Positions 51,034 to 59,576 of a stretch of 64,000 nt of DNA are shown piece by piece. This stretch comes from Terrimicrobiaceae bacterium. GTDB lineage: Bacteria; Verrucomicrobiota; Verrucomicrobiia; Chthoniobacterales; Terrimicrobiaceae. Both the position numbers and the translations under genes were made by a program. Under the pieces are notes generated by a model that saw only the letters and a program-made list of their open reading frames with translations, was not told where the DNA came from and ran no database searches. The first letter of the stretch is position 1. Every line of letters begins with the position of its first letter. The DNA is taken from positions 186,001 through 250,000 of the forward strand of contig JAGYIV010000016.1 of the NCBI GenBank assembly GCA_018402345.1, in the 5' to 3' direction.

Positions 51034-51768
51034 TTAGTTCGGGATGTAGGGAACCTCCCCGAGGCGTTTAGGCACGAGGCGCTTTTTGTTTTTCAGGACT
51101 CCTTTTTTGTGGAGGTGCTCTGAAATGGTGGCGGTGATTTCGCGCGAGGTGCGTGTGGCATCGAACGAGACGCCGCTACGCGCGCCGTCGAGGACATTGA
51201 AAAGCGATGTGAGAGCCATGGGGCCGGTGAAGGGAGCCATAGCCACGCCGCCGATGCCTTGTGAAATATTCGAGCCGCCTGTGGTTTCGAAGCGGAGCAC
51301 GGGGGTGGAGGATTCGCCCGAGAGATCGTAAACGGAAACGAGGGTTTCCATTTTGCTGGCACCCGCCCCGAGTCCGACGGTGCTGCGCAGGAGGCGGCTG
51401 CCCTGTTGAACTGTGAGGAATTTGCCCGAGACGAGCAGAAAGTCGCCCCGAGGCAGCGCATCGGTGCTCGTCAGGATGCGGGCAGGGGCGATGTGTTTGC
51501 CAAGGCGCTCGGCGAGTTCCGAGCTGAGGTAGGATTGAAGGTCGGTTTTGAACTGCTTCAGTTCCTCTCCTTCGCGGTCCACACGGAGGGCTTCATCCGG
51601 CAGAAGGAACGGGACGATAAGAATCTCTTTCGGAGGATTGAGCGGGGATATGGTGTTAAACCGCCGGAGGTTGTCCACGCTGACCGATGCGCACGAGGTT
51701 GCCAGCAGGGCGAGGCATAGGCAGACAGGTTTGTATGCCCCTGACACAAGGCGGGAGAGGGAAGGCAT
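51034..51768 (-). CDS. DUF4410-like lipoprotein
   Basis: The 244-residue protein begins with a lipoprotein signal (PVCLCLALLATSCASVSVDN, Cys in ATSCAS). The rest resembles DUF4410 proteins: EILIVPFLLPDEAL, a charged helix YLSSELAERLGKHI, then GDFLLVSGKFLTVQQGSRLL and a Gly-rich strand pair. These are outer-membrane-associated lipoproteins of unknown function, about this size. It is the last gene of the long minus-strand run, 11 bases after the polyprenyl synthase gene. Confidence 0.7.
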   Translation of the reverse strand: MPSLSRLVSGAYKPVCLCLALLATSCASVSVDNLRRFNTISPLNPPKEILIVPFLLPDEALRVDREGEELKQFKTDLQSYLSSELAERLGKHIAPARILTSTDALPRGDFLLVSGKFLTVQQGSRLLRSTVGLGAGASKMETLVSVYDLSGESSTPVLRFETTGGSNISQGIGGVAMAPFTGPMALTSLFNVLDGARSGVSFDATRTSREITATISEHLHKKGVLKNKKRLVPKRLGEVPYIPN

Positions 51769-51779
51769 GAACAGACTCG

Positions 51780-52793
51780 TCAGAGAGAATGGAGAAGATG
51801 CGAGAGGTGCAGTGGAATCGAGCGCAGGCCGTGGGCGTATCTGTTTTCCTGGATGCCGGAGCAGGATTCCAGCGCCTCGGAGGAGAGGCGGAGGGCGATG
51901 GATTTCGCGGAATCGATGGCGCCGGATTCCTGGAGGAGGAGCTTGAGGCGGGCCGGATCGCCCGGGGTTTCCTCAAGGAGCAGTTCGCGAAGCGCGGTCG
52001 TATCCTTGCCCGAGTGGAGCATGAGGAGCACGGGGAGGGTGAATTTCCCCTTTTCTAGGTCGGTGCCAAGCGTCTTGCCGCTGTCTTCTTCCGAGCCGGC
52101 GAGGTCGAGGATGTCGTCGTAAATCTGGTAGGCGACGCCGACCTTTGTTCCGAAGGCCTTGAGCGAGCCTATCACGGCCGGGCTTGCTTCGCTGATGAAC
52201 GCAGCGAGTTCGCATGCCGCTCGGAAGAGGGCGGCGGTCTTCATCTCGATGATGCGGTAGTAGTCGGCGGTGGTGAGTTTCAGGTCGAAGCGGCGCTGGG
52301 TTTGGATGATTTCGCCAGAGCAGACCTCCGCGGCGGCATCGGCGATGCGGCGGGAGATTTCGCTGTTGCTGAAGTTGGTCGAGAGTTTGAGGGCGTGTGC
52401 AAAAAGGACATCGCCAAGCAGGACGCTGATCGAGTTGCCCCACTTCGCGTTGGCGGAGGGTTGGTCGCGGCGGAGTTCCGCGCCGTCGATGATGTCGTCG
52501 TGGACGAGTGTGGCGATATGGATGAGTTCTAGGATGACCGCGAGATCGACGTGGCCCGGGGTGATTTTCCCGGTGGCTCCGGCGGCGAGGAGCGCGAGGG
52601 CCGGGCGGAGGCGTTTTCCGCCAGCGCCACAGATGTAGGAGACATAGCCCTCGACCGCGGGGTCGAACGCCTTGGCTTGGGCGCGGATGCGTTCCTCGAC
52701 CGTGTAGAGGTGCGGGTTGATCAGTTCAAAGGCTTCTTGAAACGTCAGGGCATCGTTGACCTCGGGGATGGCTTGTCTGGTTGGCGTGGACAT
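51780..52793 (-). CDS. Trans-polyprenyl diphosphate synthase (IspB-like)
   Basis: This enzyme builds long isoprenoid chains for quinone side chains by adding isopentenyl diphosphate units. The 337-residue protein has the first Asp-rich motif LVHDDIIDGAELRRDQP and the second YQIYDDILDLAG, both complete, plus GGKRLRPALALLAAG near the N-terminus. The residue just before the first motif is not bulky, which usually goes with long products, but chain length cannot be fixed. It sits 9 bases after an SDR gene. Confidence 0.92.
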   Translation of the reverse strand: MSTPTRQAIPEVNDALTFQEAFELINPHLYTVEERIRAQAKAFDPAVEGYVSYICGAGGKRLRPALALLAAGATGKITPGHVDLAVILELIHIATLVHDDIIDGAELRRDQPSANAKWGNSISVLLGDVLFAHALKLSTNFSNSEISRRIADAAAEVCSGEIIQTQRRFDLKLTTADYYRIIEMKTAALFRAACELAAFISEASPAVIGSLKAFGTKVGVAYQIYDDILDLAGSEEDSGKTLGTDLEKGKFTLPVLLMLHSGKDTTALRELLLEETPGDPARLKLLLQESGAIDSAKSIALRLSSEALESCSGIQENRYAHGLRSIPLHLSHLLHSL

Positions 52794-52802
52794 CGGTGAA
52801 AA

Positions 52803-53615
52803 CTAAATGGAATCGGATTTTGCGGCGAGAATCCTGCGGAGGACGAAAAACGGCAGGGCGAGAGCGACGGCTGTGGCGAGGGCGAGGAGGGGATTGGGAA
52901 CAACGCGACGGCGGTCTTGTGCCACGGCGAGGAGGCCCGCCTTAACGGCTTCGGCGGCCGAGACGGTGAATGCAGGGGGTGGTCGGAAGTGGTGTTCCTT
53001 GTCCTCTGCTCCGGCGCGCGAGGCTGTTTCGAAAAACTCGGTGGGCACCGGGCCCGGGCAGAGTGCGGTGACGGTGATGCCTCTTGGGCGGAGTTCGATA
53101 CCGAGGGCTTCTGAGAAGCTGGTGACGTAGGCTTTGGTGGCCGCGTAGACAGCCATGTGGGGGATGGGAAAAAAGCCCGCCACGCTGCTGACATTGAGGA
53201 TGGCAGCGCGGCCATTCACGAGCATGCGGTCGACGAGCGCGTGGGTGAGGTGTGTCAGGGCGTGGATGTTTACATCGAGCATCGCTTGGATGCGGTTCCA
53301 GTCGCCCGAGGCGAACTCGCCGTGGTCGCCGAGGCCCGCGTTGTTCACGAGAAAGTCGACGTGGATTTGTTCCGAAGCGAGCCAATCGACAAGGGCCGAA
53401 CGGCGGTCGTGGCAGGCGAGGTCGGTGGCGAAGACCCTTATATCGAGGGGTGGGTGGAGATGACGAAGGGTCGAGGCGAGTTCCTCCAGGCGGTCGTTGC
53501 GGCGCGCGACAAGGACAATGCGGGAGGCGTGCGGGGCGAGTTGGCGCGCGAATTCGCTGCCGAGGCCCGAGGAGGCCCCTGTGACAAGTGCTGTGCAACC
53601 TTCAAAAAATCTCAT
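52803..53615 (-). CDS. Short-chain dehydrogenase/reductase with C-terminal membrane segment
   Basis: The 270-residue protein is a classical SDR: cofactor motif VTGASSGLGSEFARQL followed by VARRN (an Arg there favours NADPH), then NNAGLGDHG. The catalytic Ser, Tyr and Lys lie in NVSSVAGFF and AVYAATKAYV. The last 30 residues form a hydrophobic helix (PLLALATAVALALPFFVLRR), so the enzyme may be membrane-attached, as in lipid- or polyprenol-acting members. It is located between the transglutaminases and the polyprenyl synthase; the substrate is unknown. Confidence 0.88.
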   Translation of the reverse strand: MRFFEGCTALVTGASSGLGSEFARQLAPHASRIVLVARRNDRLEELASTLRHLHPPLDIRVFATDLACHDRRSALVDWLASEQIHVDFLVNNAGLGDHGEFASGDWNRIQAMLDVNIHALTHLTHALVDRMLVNGRAAILNVSSVAGFFPIPHMAVYAATKAYVTSFSEALGIELRPRGITVTALCPGPVPTEFFETASRAGAEDKEHHFRPPPAFTVSAAEAVKAGLLAVAQDRRRVVPNPLLALATAVALALPFFVLRRILAAKSDSI

Positions 53616-53664
53616 CGGGATTCATTTCTTATACGGCTCCGGTGGCCGACGGGTTTCCGGAGTC

Positions 53665-54513
53665 TCAGTCGACTTTTTCCACGCTCACCACGGACTTCAT
53701 GCGGCTTTGAACCTGCGCGTTCGAGTAGTAGGCACCGGAGACGGGAGCGACGTCCGAGTGGCGGCGGCCGACGGCGGTGGCGACAAAGTGGTGGTCGGTC
53801 AGCACGCCGTTGGTGGGATCCATGCCGAACCAGCCGGCGCCAGGGAGGCAGGCCTCGACCCAGAGGTGCATGGAGCTGACGGAGCGTTTGTCGGCATCGG
53901 ATTTGTCTCCCTCCCAGACGAAACCGCTAGCCAGGCGGGCGGCGACCCCGTTTTGGCGGAGCGCCTCGGTGAGCAGCGCCGCCATGTCGCGGCAGGATCC
54001 GGCAGACTTGTCGAGCGTCTCGCGGGGGGTGAGGGGTTGGCCCTCGTGGCGGAGTTCGTAGGCGATGTTTTCGTGGATCCAGTGGTTGAAGTTCACGAGT
54101 GTCTCCACGGTTGGGCGCGATGCTGCCGGAGCAAGGGGTTGGGGCAGATCGGACCAGTCGACCGGCGCAAGGTAGGGGGCGAGCAATTCCGACTCCTCGG
54201 CGCGGTATTGCGGGGGGATGTTCAGGCAGTTGGAGTCCAACAGGAAGTGGAAGGGATTTTTCTCCCGCACGTCGATGGTCATTTCGAGGTGGAAGGGAAG
54301 CGTCGCCGAGGCGTCGGGGTAGAAGCAGTAGGCGATGATGTTGTCGAACAGGTCCTGGCGGTATTGGATATCGGCTCCCAGGGCCGTGGAAAACGAGACG
54401 CTTTCGACTTTCGCGAACAGATCGGTGCGCGGGAACACCCTGACGTGGTGCGGAGAGAAGGAAACGGATTCCGCGTAGTTGTAGGTGGTGGACTTGGTGA
54501 TTTTCAGTTTCAT
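53665..54513 (-). CDS. Transglutaminase-like protein 2 of the ATP-grasp/alpha-E module
   Basis: The 282-residue protein has a beta-rich N-terminal transglutaminase-associated domain (YNYAESVSFSPHHVRVFPRT) and a papain-like core with a complete triad: Cys in SAGSCRDMAALLTEALRQNG, His in SSMHLWVEACLPGAGW, and Asp in GMDPTNG. It lacks a signal peptide. In the context of a neighbouring ATP-grasp/alpha-E protein, such enzymes are predicted to transfer or cleave small peptide tags. Its ATG overlaps the stop of the other transglutaminase gene by 4 bases. Confidence 0.9.
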   Translation of the reverse strand: MKLKITKSTTYNYAESVSFSPHHVRVFPRTDLFAKVESVSFSTALGADIQYRQDLFDNIIAYCFYPDASATLPFHLEMTIDVREKNPFHFLLDSNCLNIPPQYRAEESELLAPYLAPVDWSDLPQPLAPAASRPTVETLVNFNHWIHENIAYELRHEGQPLTPRETLDKSAGSCRDMAALLTEALRQNGVAARLASGFVWEGDKSDADKRSVSSMHLWVEACLPGAGWFGMDPTNGVLTDHHFVATAVGRRHSDVAPVSGAYYSNAQVQSRMKSVVSVEKVD

Positions 54514-55394
54514 GGCTTTTTCTGGATGCGGCGCATGGTCACATGGGCTTTCATGATTTGCGAGGCTGAACCTTTGAACGTGCCGCGCACGGGGGCCGCG
54601 TCAAGGGAGTCTCGACCCACCGAGACAGCGATATGCTGCTCCCCGCACCACTGGTTGTTGGTGGGGTCGAGGGCAACCCAATCCATGCCGGGGACGAGGG
54701 CCTCGATCCAGGCGTGGGTGGAGAGAGCGCCGACGAGTCTGCGCGAGGGTGTGTGTTCCTTTTCAAGTGGTTCGGATTCGATATAGCCGCAGACATAGCG
54801 GCAGGGGAGTCCCGCGGAGCGGAGCACGGAGAGCATGATGTGGGCGAAGTCCTGGCATACGCCCTCGCGGGTTTTCCACACGGTGGCCAGCGGGGTTTCG
54901 TTGTCCGTGGCGCCCGAGCGGTATTTGAACTCGCTGTGGATGCGGCTGTTCAAGCGTTCCAGGCAATCGCCGAGGGGATCGTTTTCGCGCACGAGGCTTT
55001 GGGCCCATGCGTCGGCGGCACCGCCCAGCGGAACGGACTGTGTGGGCTGGATATAATCGAATACGGTTGTGCGCGCCGAGCGGAGAATCTGTCTGGCCTC
55101 GGCCACGGTGAGGGCCAACGCACCCGCAGGAAGCGGCGCCCGCGATGTGCGCACGGTGAGATGGTTTGAAACCCGCATGTGCTGGTGGCGGAGAGTCATG
55201 GAATACACGGTGGTCATGTTGCCGAAGTAGTCGACGTAGTCCGAAACGGCGGCCGCCGGCGGGGTGAACTCGATGCGGTGGATCAGGATTTCTTGGCCCG
55301 GGCGCGTGGGCGGTGTGAGTCGGACCTCCAGATAGGCTTCCATGGCGGGATCCGAATACCTGTAGCTGGTGATGTGGGAGACCTCGAAAAGCAT
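54510..55394 (-). CDS. Transglutaminase-like protein 1 of the ATP-grasp/alpha-E module
   Basis: From ATG 55394 the protein has 294 residues. It has the bacterial transglutaminase N-domain (MLFEVSHITSYRYSDPAMEA) and the catalytic core with Cys in REGVCQDFAHIMLSVLRSAG, His in STHAWIEALVPGMDW and Asp in ALDPTNN. It belongs to the same family as its downstream neighbour, but the sequences differ clearly, so they are not a recent duplication. The upstream frame extension lacks similarity. It begins 2 bases after the ATP-grasp/alpha-E gene, so the two are co-translated. Confidence 0.92.
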   Translation of the reverse strand: MLFEVSHITSYRYSDPAMEAYLEVRLTPPTRPGQEILIHRIEFTPPAAAVSDYVDYFGNMTTVYSMTLRHQHMRVSNHLTVRTSRAPLPAGALALTVAEARQILRSARTTVFDYIQPTQSVPLGGAADAWAQSLVRENDPLGDCLERLNSRIHSEFKYRSGATDNETPLATVWKTREGVCQDFAHIMLSVLRSAGLPCRYVCGYIESEPLEKEHTPSRRLVGALSTHAWIEALVPGMDWVALDPTNNQWCGEQHIAVSVGRDSLDAAPVRGTFKGSASQIMKAHVTMRRIQKKP

Positions 55395-55396
55395 GG

Positions 55397-57916
55397 TCAG
55401 TTCGGGAAGAGTGGCCGGGTTTCGTGGTGCATCAACACTTGATGGTTCAGAAAACTGTCGCAAATCACCGTGTGGAGGGCCAGCAAGCGGTCGAGAAGGT
55501 GCTCGGAATGGATTTGGAGGTCTGATTTTCCGGAGGAGGCTGCCGTGCTTTCGCGCAGGAGGTGGCTCCAATCAGTGGAAAGAATCGCCTGGATCAGGTG
55601 CTCCATCTCCGCAAGGGCGCGCTCGGTGGGGGGGGAGAGGCTGTTTTCGTTCTCGCGGACGAGTGCGGCGCAGCCATTGAGGCAATGGAGCACCGAGCGG
55701 GGAGCGACCGGGTTTTTCCACAAGAGGTCGAGCATGGGCTCGGGTTCGATGCGCATCTGGTAAACGCGGCGGTAGACATCCCTGCAATTCAGAAGGCGGA
55801 GAAACGCCGAGAGTCTTATCTCGAGGGCGTGGGTCGGGCGGTTTTGTGCGTTGGATTGGAGGAGTGTGCTGGTGATCGAGGAGGCGGCGTTCGCAGTGAT
55901 CGCTCCCCGCTCGATGAATTGTCCGATCCTGCAGAAGTTCCATCCGTCGTCCGAGAGCATGCTGCGTTCGGCGGTGCCGAAGAATTGCGGGATCATCTCG
56001 CGAGCGAGGCGGCAGAGCGAGCGGCTGGAGGCCGCGAGGACATCCGCCGGCGCGGAGGGATCGAATTTCGCCTCTTCGAATTGTTCGCGCAGGTTGCTGA
56101 GCACGCCCCAGGCATCGATGCTTAAGGTTTCGACGACGGACTCGGCATTGCCCACGGCGCGGAGGATCGTGCTCACGACGGAGCCCGGTTCGGCGGTGTC
56201 GAGGGTGAGGCGGTGGCGGCCCTCAGGGCTCGAAATGGTGCGGCGCGAGGAGACGGCGGCGCTTTCCAGCATGGGGAGGATTTTGTTCCAGACCGGGCGG
56301 TAGTTCATGCGTTCGGTCGGGTTGAGTTCCTCGAGTTCGAGGGATTCGATGACGCCGACCATGCCCGCGAGATCGTAGGCGCGCTCGAGGTAGCGTCCGA
56401 TCCAGTAGAATGCCTCGGCGACGCGGCTGGTGACGCCGTGGGAGGGGATTTGAAATTCCGTTTGGGGTGTGGCGTCCCATTCCTCGGCTTGTTCGTGGAG
56501 GTCGACCTGAACCCAGGTGTCCTTGCCCCCGCCCCCGAGTTCCGAGGCGGTGAATCCGGATTCCGCGGTGGCGACGCGGGTGAGCGCGCCCGGGCAGATC
56601 GAGACGCTGTCGGCGTCGTTGCGGATTGCGAAGAGGATGTGGTCCTGGTGGCGTCTGTGGCGTTCGCCTTTTTGGAACGAGACGGTTGTGGCGTCGCAGT
56701 ATCGGGGCTGGGCGACGTATTGCGCGGGGTTTTCGAGGATGGTCGAGCGTGCTGCCGCGAGCGATTCTTCGCAGGGGGTCGATCTGTCGCCACCGGAGAG
56801 GATGCGTTCGCCGTAGAGGGGGCGGATGGTGAAGTCGGAGAGGTTCGCCAGCACGTGTTCGCGTTGATCGATGTCGCCCAGCCAGAAGGTCTCGAGTGTG
56901 GGAAGAAGGGGATTTTGGCCGAGGTAGTAGCGGATAATGCGGGAGGCGTGGGGAAGGAGGGCGCGGTCGTCGGAGAGTTGGGCACCGATGGCATTGACGA
57001 CCGACACGTTTTTTTTGCGGATGCAGTGGACGAGTCCCGGAACGCCCAGAACCGAATCGCGCTGGAAGACGAGGGGGTCGAGCCACTGGTCCGAGACGCG
57101 CGAGTAGATGACATCGACCTTGTTGAGGCCGCGGACGGTTTTGAGGTAGACCTCATCGTTCATGACCAGGAGGTCGCCGCCTTGGACGAGGGGGATGCCC
57201 ATTCTTCGGCTCAGGAAGCCGTGTTCGGAGTAGGCTGGGCTGAGGGGGCCGGGGGTGAGGAGCACGACGAGGGGGTCGTTTTCGGAGGAGTGGTTCCTGA
57301 GCATTTCCAAGATGTCCGTCGGAACATCCGAGATCGAGTGGATGCCCGTTTCTTGGAAGGACTGGGGGATGACGCGCGTCAGGACGCGGCGGTTTTGGAT
57401 CATGTAAGACATGCCCGAGGCATGGCTCATGTAGTGGTGCTTGACGGCGAGGGTGCCGTCGGGCAAGCGGCATGCGGCGACGCCGCTGAGGTGGAGGAAC
57501 GAGCCGCCCGGCAGAGGAAGTCCGTGGGCCGGGCGTTGGAAAAAGCGGCTTCCGAGCACGGTGGCGACGGGAATGACTCCGTCGCGGAGAATTTGTTTTT
57601 CGGAGTAGATGTCGCGAAGGAGAAGTTCGAACGCGTGGATGCGTTGGCGGATGCCCTCCGCGAGGGGATTCCAGTCACCCGGGGTGAAAATTTGGGGGAG
57701 GAGGTCGCAGAACCATGGGCGTTTTCCCCATGGGCGGTCTCGGTCGACGTCGAAGGAGACACCCATTTCCCGCATGGCGGCCTCGAGTTGGTGGTTGATC
57801 GACTGGAGTTGGGCGCGGGTGGATTCGCGGAGGCGCTCGAAGAGGTTGCGGTAGACCTCGCGGGGTTCGCCACCGGGGGTGAGGACTTCATCGAAGGCGG
57901 TTGGCGGGTGCTTCAT
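55397..57916 (-). CDS. Circularly permuted ATP-grasp / alpha-E fusion protein
   Basis: The 839-residue protein starts at ATG 57916, overlapping the ribF stop (ATGA). Residues about 1-480 are a circularly permuted ATP-grasp ligase domain (DVDRDRPWGKRPWFCDLLPQ near the start, DVIYSRVSDQWLDPL and QPRYCDATTVSFQKGERHRR further on). Residues about 497-839 are the all-helical alpha-E domain, which opens SRVAEAFYWIGRYLERAYDL. In many bacteria these are two genes; here they are one chain. ATP-grasp ligases of this type are predicted to make amide bonds, perhaps building short peptides, with transglutaminases as partners. No substrate is known from the sequence. Confidence 0.92.
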   Translation of the reverse strand: MKHPPTAFDEVLTPGGEPREVYRNLFERLRESTRAQLQSINHQLEAAMREMGVSFDVDRDRPWGKRPWFCDLLPQIFTPGDWNPLAEGIRQRIHAFELLLRDIYSEKQILRDGVIPVATVLGSRFFQRPAHGLPLPGGSFLHLSGVAACRLPDGTLAVKHHYMSHASGMSYMIQNRRVLTRVIPQSFQETGIHSISDVPTDILEMLRNHSSENDPLVVLLTPGPLSPAYSEHGFLSRRMGIPLVQGGDLLVMNDEVYLKTVRGLNKVDVIYSRVSDQWLDPLVFQRDSVLGVPGLVHCIRKKNVSVVNAIGAQLSDDRALLPHASRIIRYYLGQNPLLPTLETFWLGDIDQREHVLANLSDFTIRPLYGERILSGGDRSTPCEESLAAARSTILENPAQYVAQPRYCDATTVSFQKGERHRRHQDHILFAIRNDADSVSICPGALTRVATAESGFTASELGGGGKDTWVQVDLHEQAEEWDATPQTEFQIPSHGVTSRVAEAFYWIGRYLERAYDLAGMVGVIESLELEELNPTERMNYRPVWNKILPMLESAAVSSRRTISSPEGRHRLTLDTAEPGSVVSTILRAVGNAESVVETLSIDAWGVLSNLREQFEEAKFDPSAPADVLAASSRSLCRLAREMIPQFFGTAERSMLSDDGWNFCRIGQFIERGAITANAASSITSTLLQSNAQNRPTHALEIRLSAFLRLLNCRDVYRRVYQMRIEPEPMLDLLWKNPVAPRSVLHCLNGCAALVRENENSLSPPTERALAEMEHLIQAILSTDWSHLLRESTAASSGKSDLQIHSEHLLDRLLALHTVICDSFLNHQVLMHHETRPLFPN

Positions 57917-58857
57917 CGGTTGCGCGACTGCCCTTCGAGCCAGTGCCGTGCCTCGCCGCAATCGAGCGCGATCTGTGCCTTGAGGTCCCCGATTCCATCG
58001 AAGCGGCGCTCCGCGCGCAAGCGGTGGAGAAAGGAAATGTCGAGTTCCGCCCCGTAGAGGTCGCCCTCGAAGTCGAACAGGTGAGCCTCCAGCACGCGGG
58101 TGGAGGCGGAAGCGAGGGTCGGGCGCACGCCAATGTTCGCGACGCCGTAAACGAGGCTGGATCCATGGCGCGCCTCAATGGCGTAGACGCCGTTCGCCGG
58201 GTATTGGCGTTCGTCGGTGGCGATATTGGCTGTCGGAAAGCCGATGGAGGAGCCAAGTTTTTGGCCACTGATGACGGTGCCCGAGACGAGGAATGGTCGT
58301 CCCAGGTAGCGGTTGGCGGTTTCCATGTCGCCTTCGGAGAGTGCTTGCCGGATGAGTGTGCTGCTGACGGTGCGGTTGTCGATGCGGACGGCGGGAACCT
58401 CGCTGGTGAAAAAGCCCGCTTTCATTCCCAGGGTGCGAAGGAGGTCCGGATCGCCCTTGCGGTTTTTGCCGAAGAGCCAGCCCTCGCCGATGCAAATGCC
58501 AACGAGGTTGGCGGAAGCGTCGCAGAGGGCGGCGATGAAGTCCTCCGGTTCGACATGGGCGAAGGCGCGATCGAAGGTGACGACCAGCGCGTGGCGGATG
58601 CCGGTTTCGGCGATGAGGCGGAGCTTGAGGTCCTGCGGGGTGAGAAGGGGGACGGGGTTCTCCGGGCGGAGGACGGTCGCGGGATGGGGGTCGAAGGTGA
58701 GCACCACGGGTTCGGCATCGAGTCGCCGCGAAGTTTCGATCGCGGCATCGAGCACTGCGCGGTGGCCGAGATGGACGCCATCGAACACGCCCGCCGCGAG
58801 CACGAAGGGCGATGGAATCCGCGCCAGTTCGCCGATGGAGCGGAGGATATCCATCAC
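57913..58857 (-). CDS. ribF: Bifunctional riboflavin kinase / FAD synthetase
   Basis: RibF makes FMN and then FAD from riboflavin. The 314-residue protein has an N-terminal nucleotidyltransferase domain (GVFDGVHLGHRAVLDAA with the HxGH motif, VVTFDRAFAHVEPEDFI, ICIGEGWLFGKNRKGD). The C-terminal riboflavin kinase domain reads GQKLGSSIGFPTANI, with PTAN binding ATP/Mg. It overlaps truB upstream by 4 bases and the ATP-grasp gene downstream by 4. Confidence 0.96.
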   Translation of the reverse strand: MMDILRSIGELARIPSPFVLAAGVFDGVHLGHRAVLDAAIETSRRLDAEPVVLTFDPHPATVLRPENPVPLLTPQDLKLRLIAETGIRHALVVTFDRAFAHVEPEDFIAALCDASANLVGICIGEGWLFGKNRKGDPDLLRTLGMKAGFFTSEVPAVRIDNRTVSSTLIRQALSEGDMETANRYLGRPFLVSGTVISGQKLGSSIGFPTANIATDERQYPANGVYAIEARHGSSLVYGVANIGVRPTLASASTRVLEAHLFDFEGDLYGAELDISFLHRLRAERRFDGIGDLKAQIALDCGEARHWLEGQSRNR

Positions 58858-59576
58858 GCGCCGCGCATTCTGGAAACTGTCGGCAGGCTGAGCACCCTCT
58901 CCGCGATCACGGAGGCTGGGCCTGCCTTGAGCTCCTTGATGGTGATGGCTCCCTCGACGGGGAATTTTCCGGATTTGGTGCGGCGGAGTGTCTTCAAGTG
59001 GGCGCCGCAGCCGAGTTCCAACCCGATGTCGTGGGCGTAGGTGCGCACGTAGAATCCCTTGCTGCAGACCACGCGGAAATCGATTTCATGGGGCTTGATG
59101 TCGAGAATCTCGTGGGCGTAGACATGAACGAAGCGAGGTTCGCGTTCCACGGTCTTTCCTTGGCGGGCGAGTTTATAGAGTGGCACGCCCTCCTTTTTGA
59201 TCGCGCTGACCATGGGCGGGGTCTGGTAAAAATCGCCGTGGAATTTGGAGAAGGCCGCCTCGATTTGTTCGCGGGTGAACTCCGGAACGGGGCGGGTCTC
59301 GGTGATCTCGCCGTCCGAATCCTGGCTTGAGGTGATCTCCCCGAGGCGGAGGGTGCCGGTGTATTCCTTGTCCTCGCTCATGAGGAGGTCCTGAATTTTC
59401 GTGCCTCGACCGATTGTGATGATGAGAAGGCCGGTGGCGAGGGGGTCCAGGGTGCCGCAGTGACCGACTTTTTTGGTGTCTAGGGCGCGGCGGGTGATCG
59501 CAACGACATCGTGGGATGTCATCTCTGGGGCCTTGTCTACGAGGAGGACGCCGTCAATTCCTGTTGTGGATTTCAT
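58854..59576 (-). CDS. truB: tRNA pseudouridine-55 synthase
   Basis: TruB converts U55 of the tRNA T-loop to pseudouridine. The 240-residue protein has LLVDKAPEMTSHDVVAITRR, GHCGTLDPLATGLLIITIGR with the catalytic Asp, and GFYVRTYAHDIGLELGCGAH. It ends soon after the catalytic core, so the C-terminal PUA-like domain of longer TruB proteins is absent. It overlaps nrnA upstream by 23 bases and ribF downstream by 4. Confidence 0.95.
   Translation of the reverse strand: MKSTTGIDGVLLVDKAPEMTSHDVVAITRRALDTKKVGHCGTLDPLATGLLIITIGRGTKIQDLLMSEDKEYTGTLRLGEITSSQDSDGEITETRPVPEFTREQIEAAFSKFHGDFYQTPPMVSAIKKEGVPLYKLARQGKTVEREPRFVHVYAHEILDIKPHEIDFRVVCSKGFYVRTYAHDIGLELGCGAHLKTLRRTKSGKFPVEGAITIKELKAGPASVIAERVLSLPTVSRMRGA

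Noticed and set aside
56213-58057. 614-codon plus-strand open frame
   Set aside because: It lies antisense to the ATP-grasp/alpha-E gene and shows only shadow composition.
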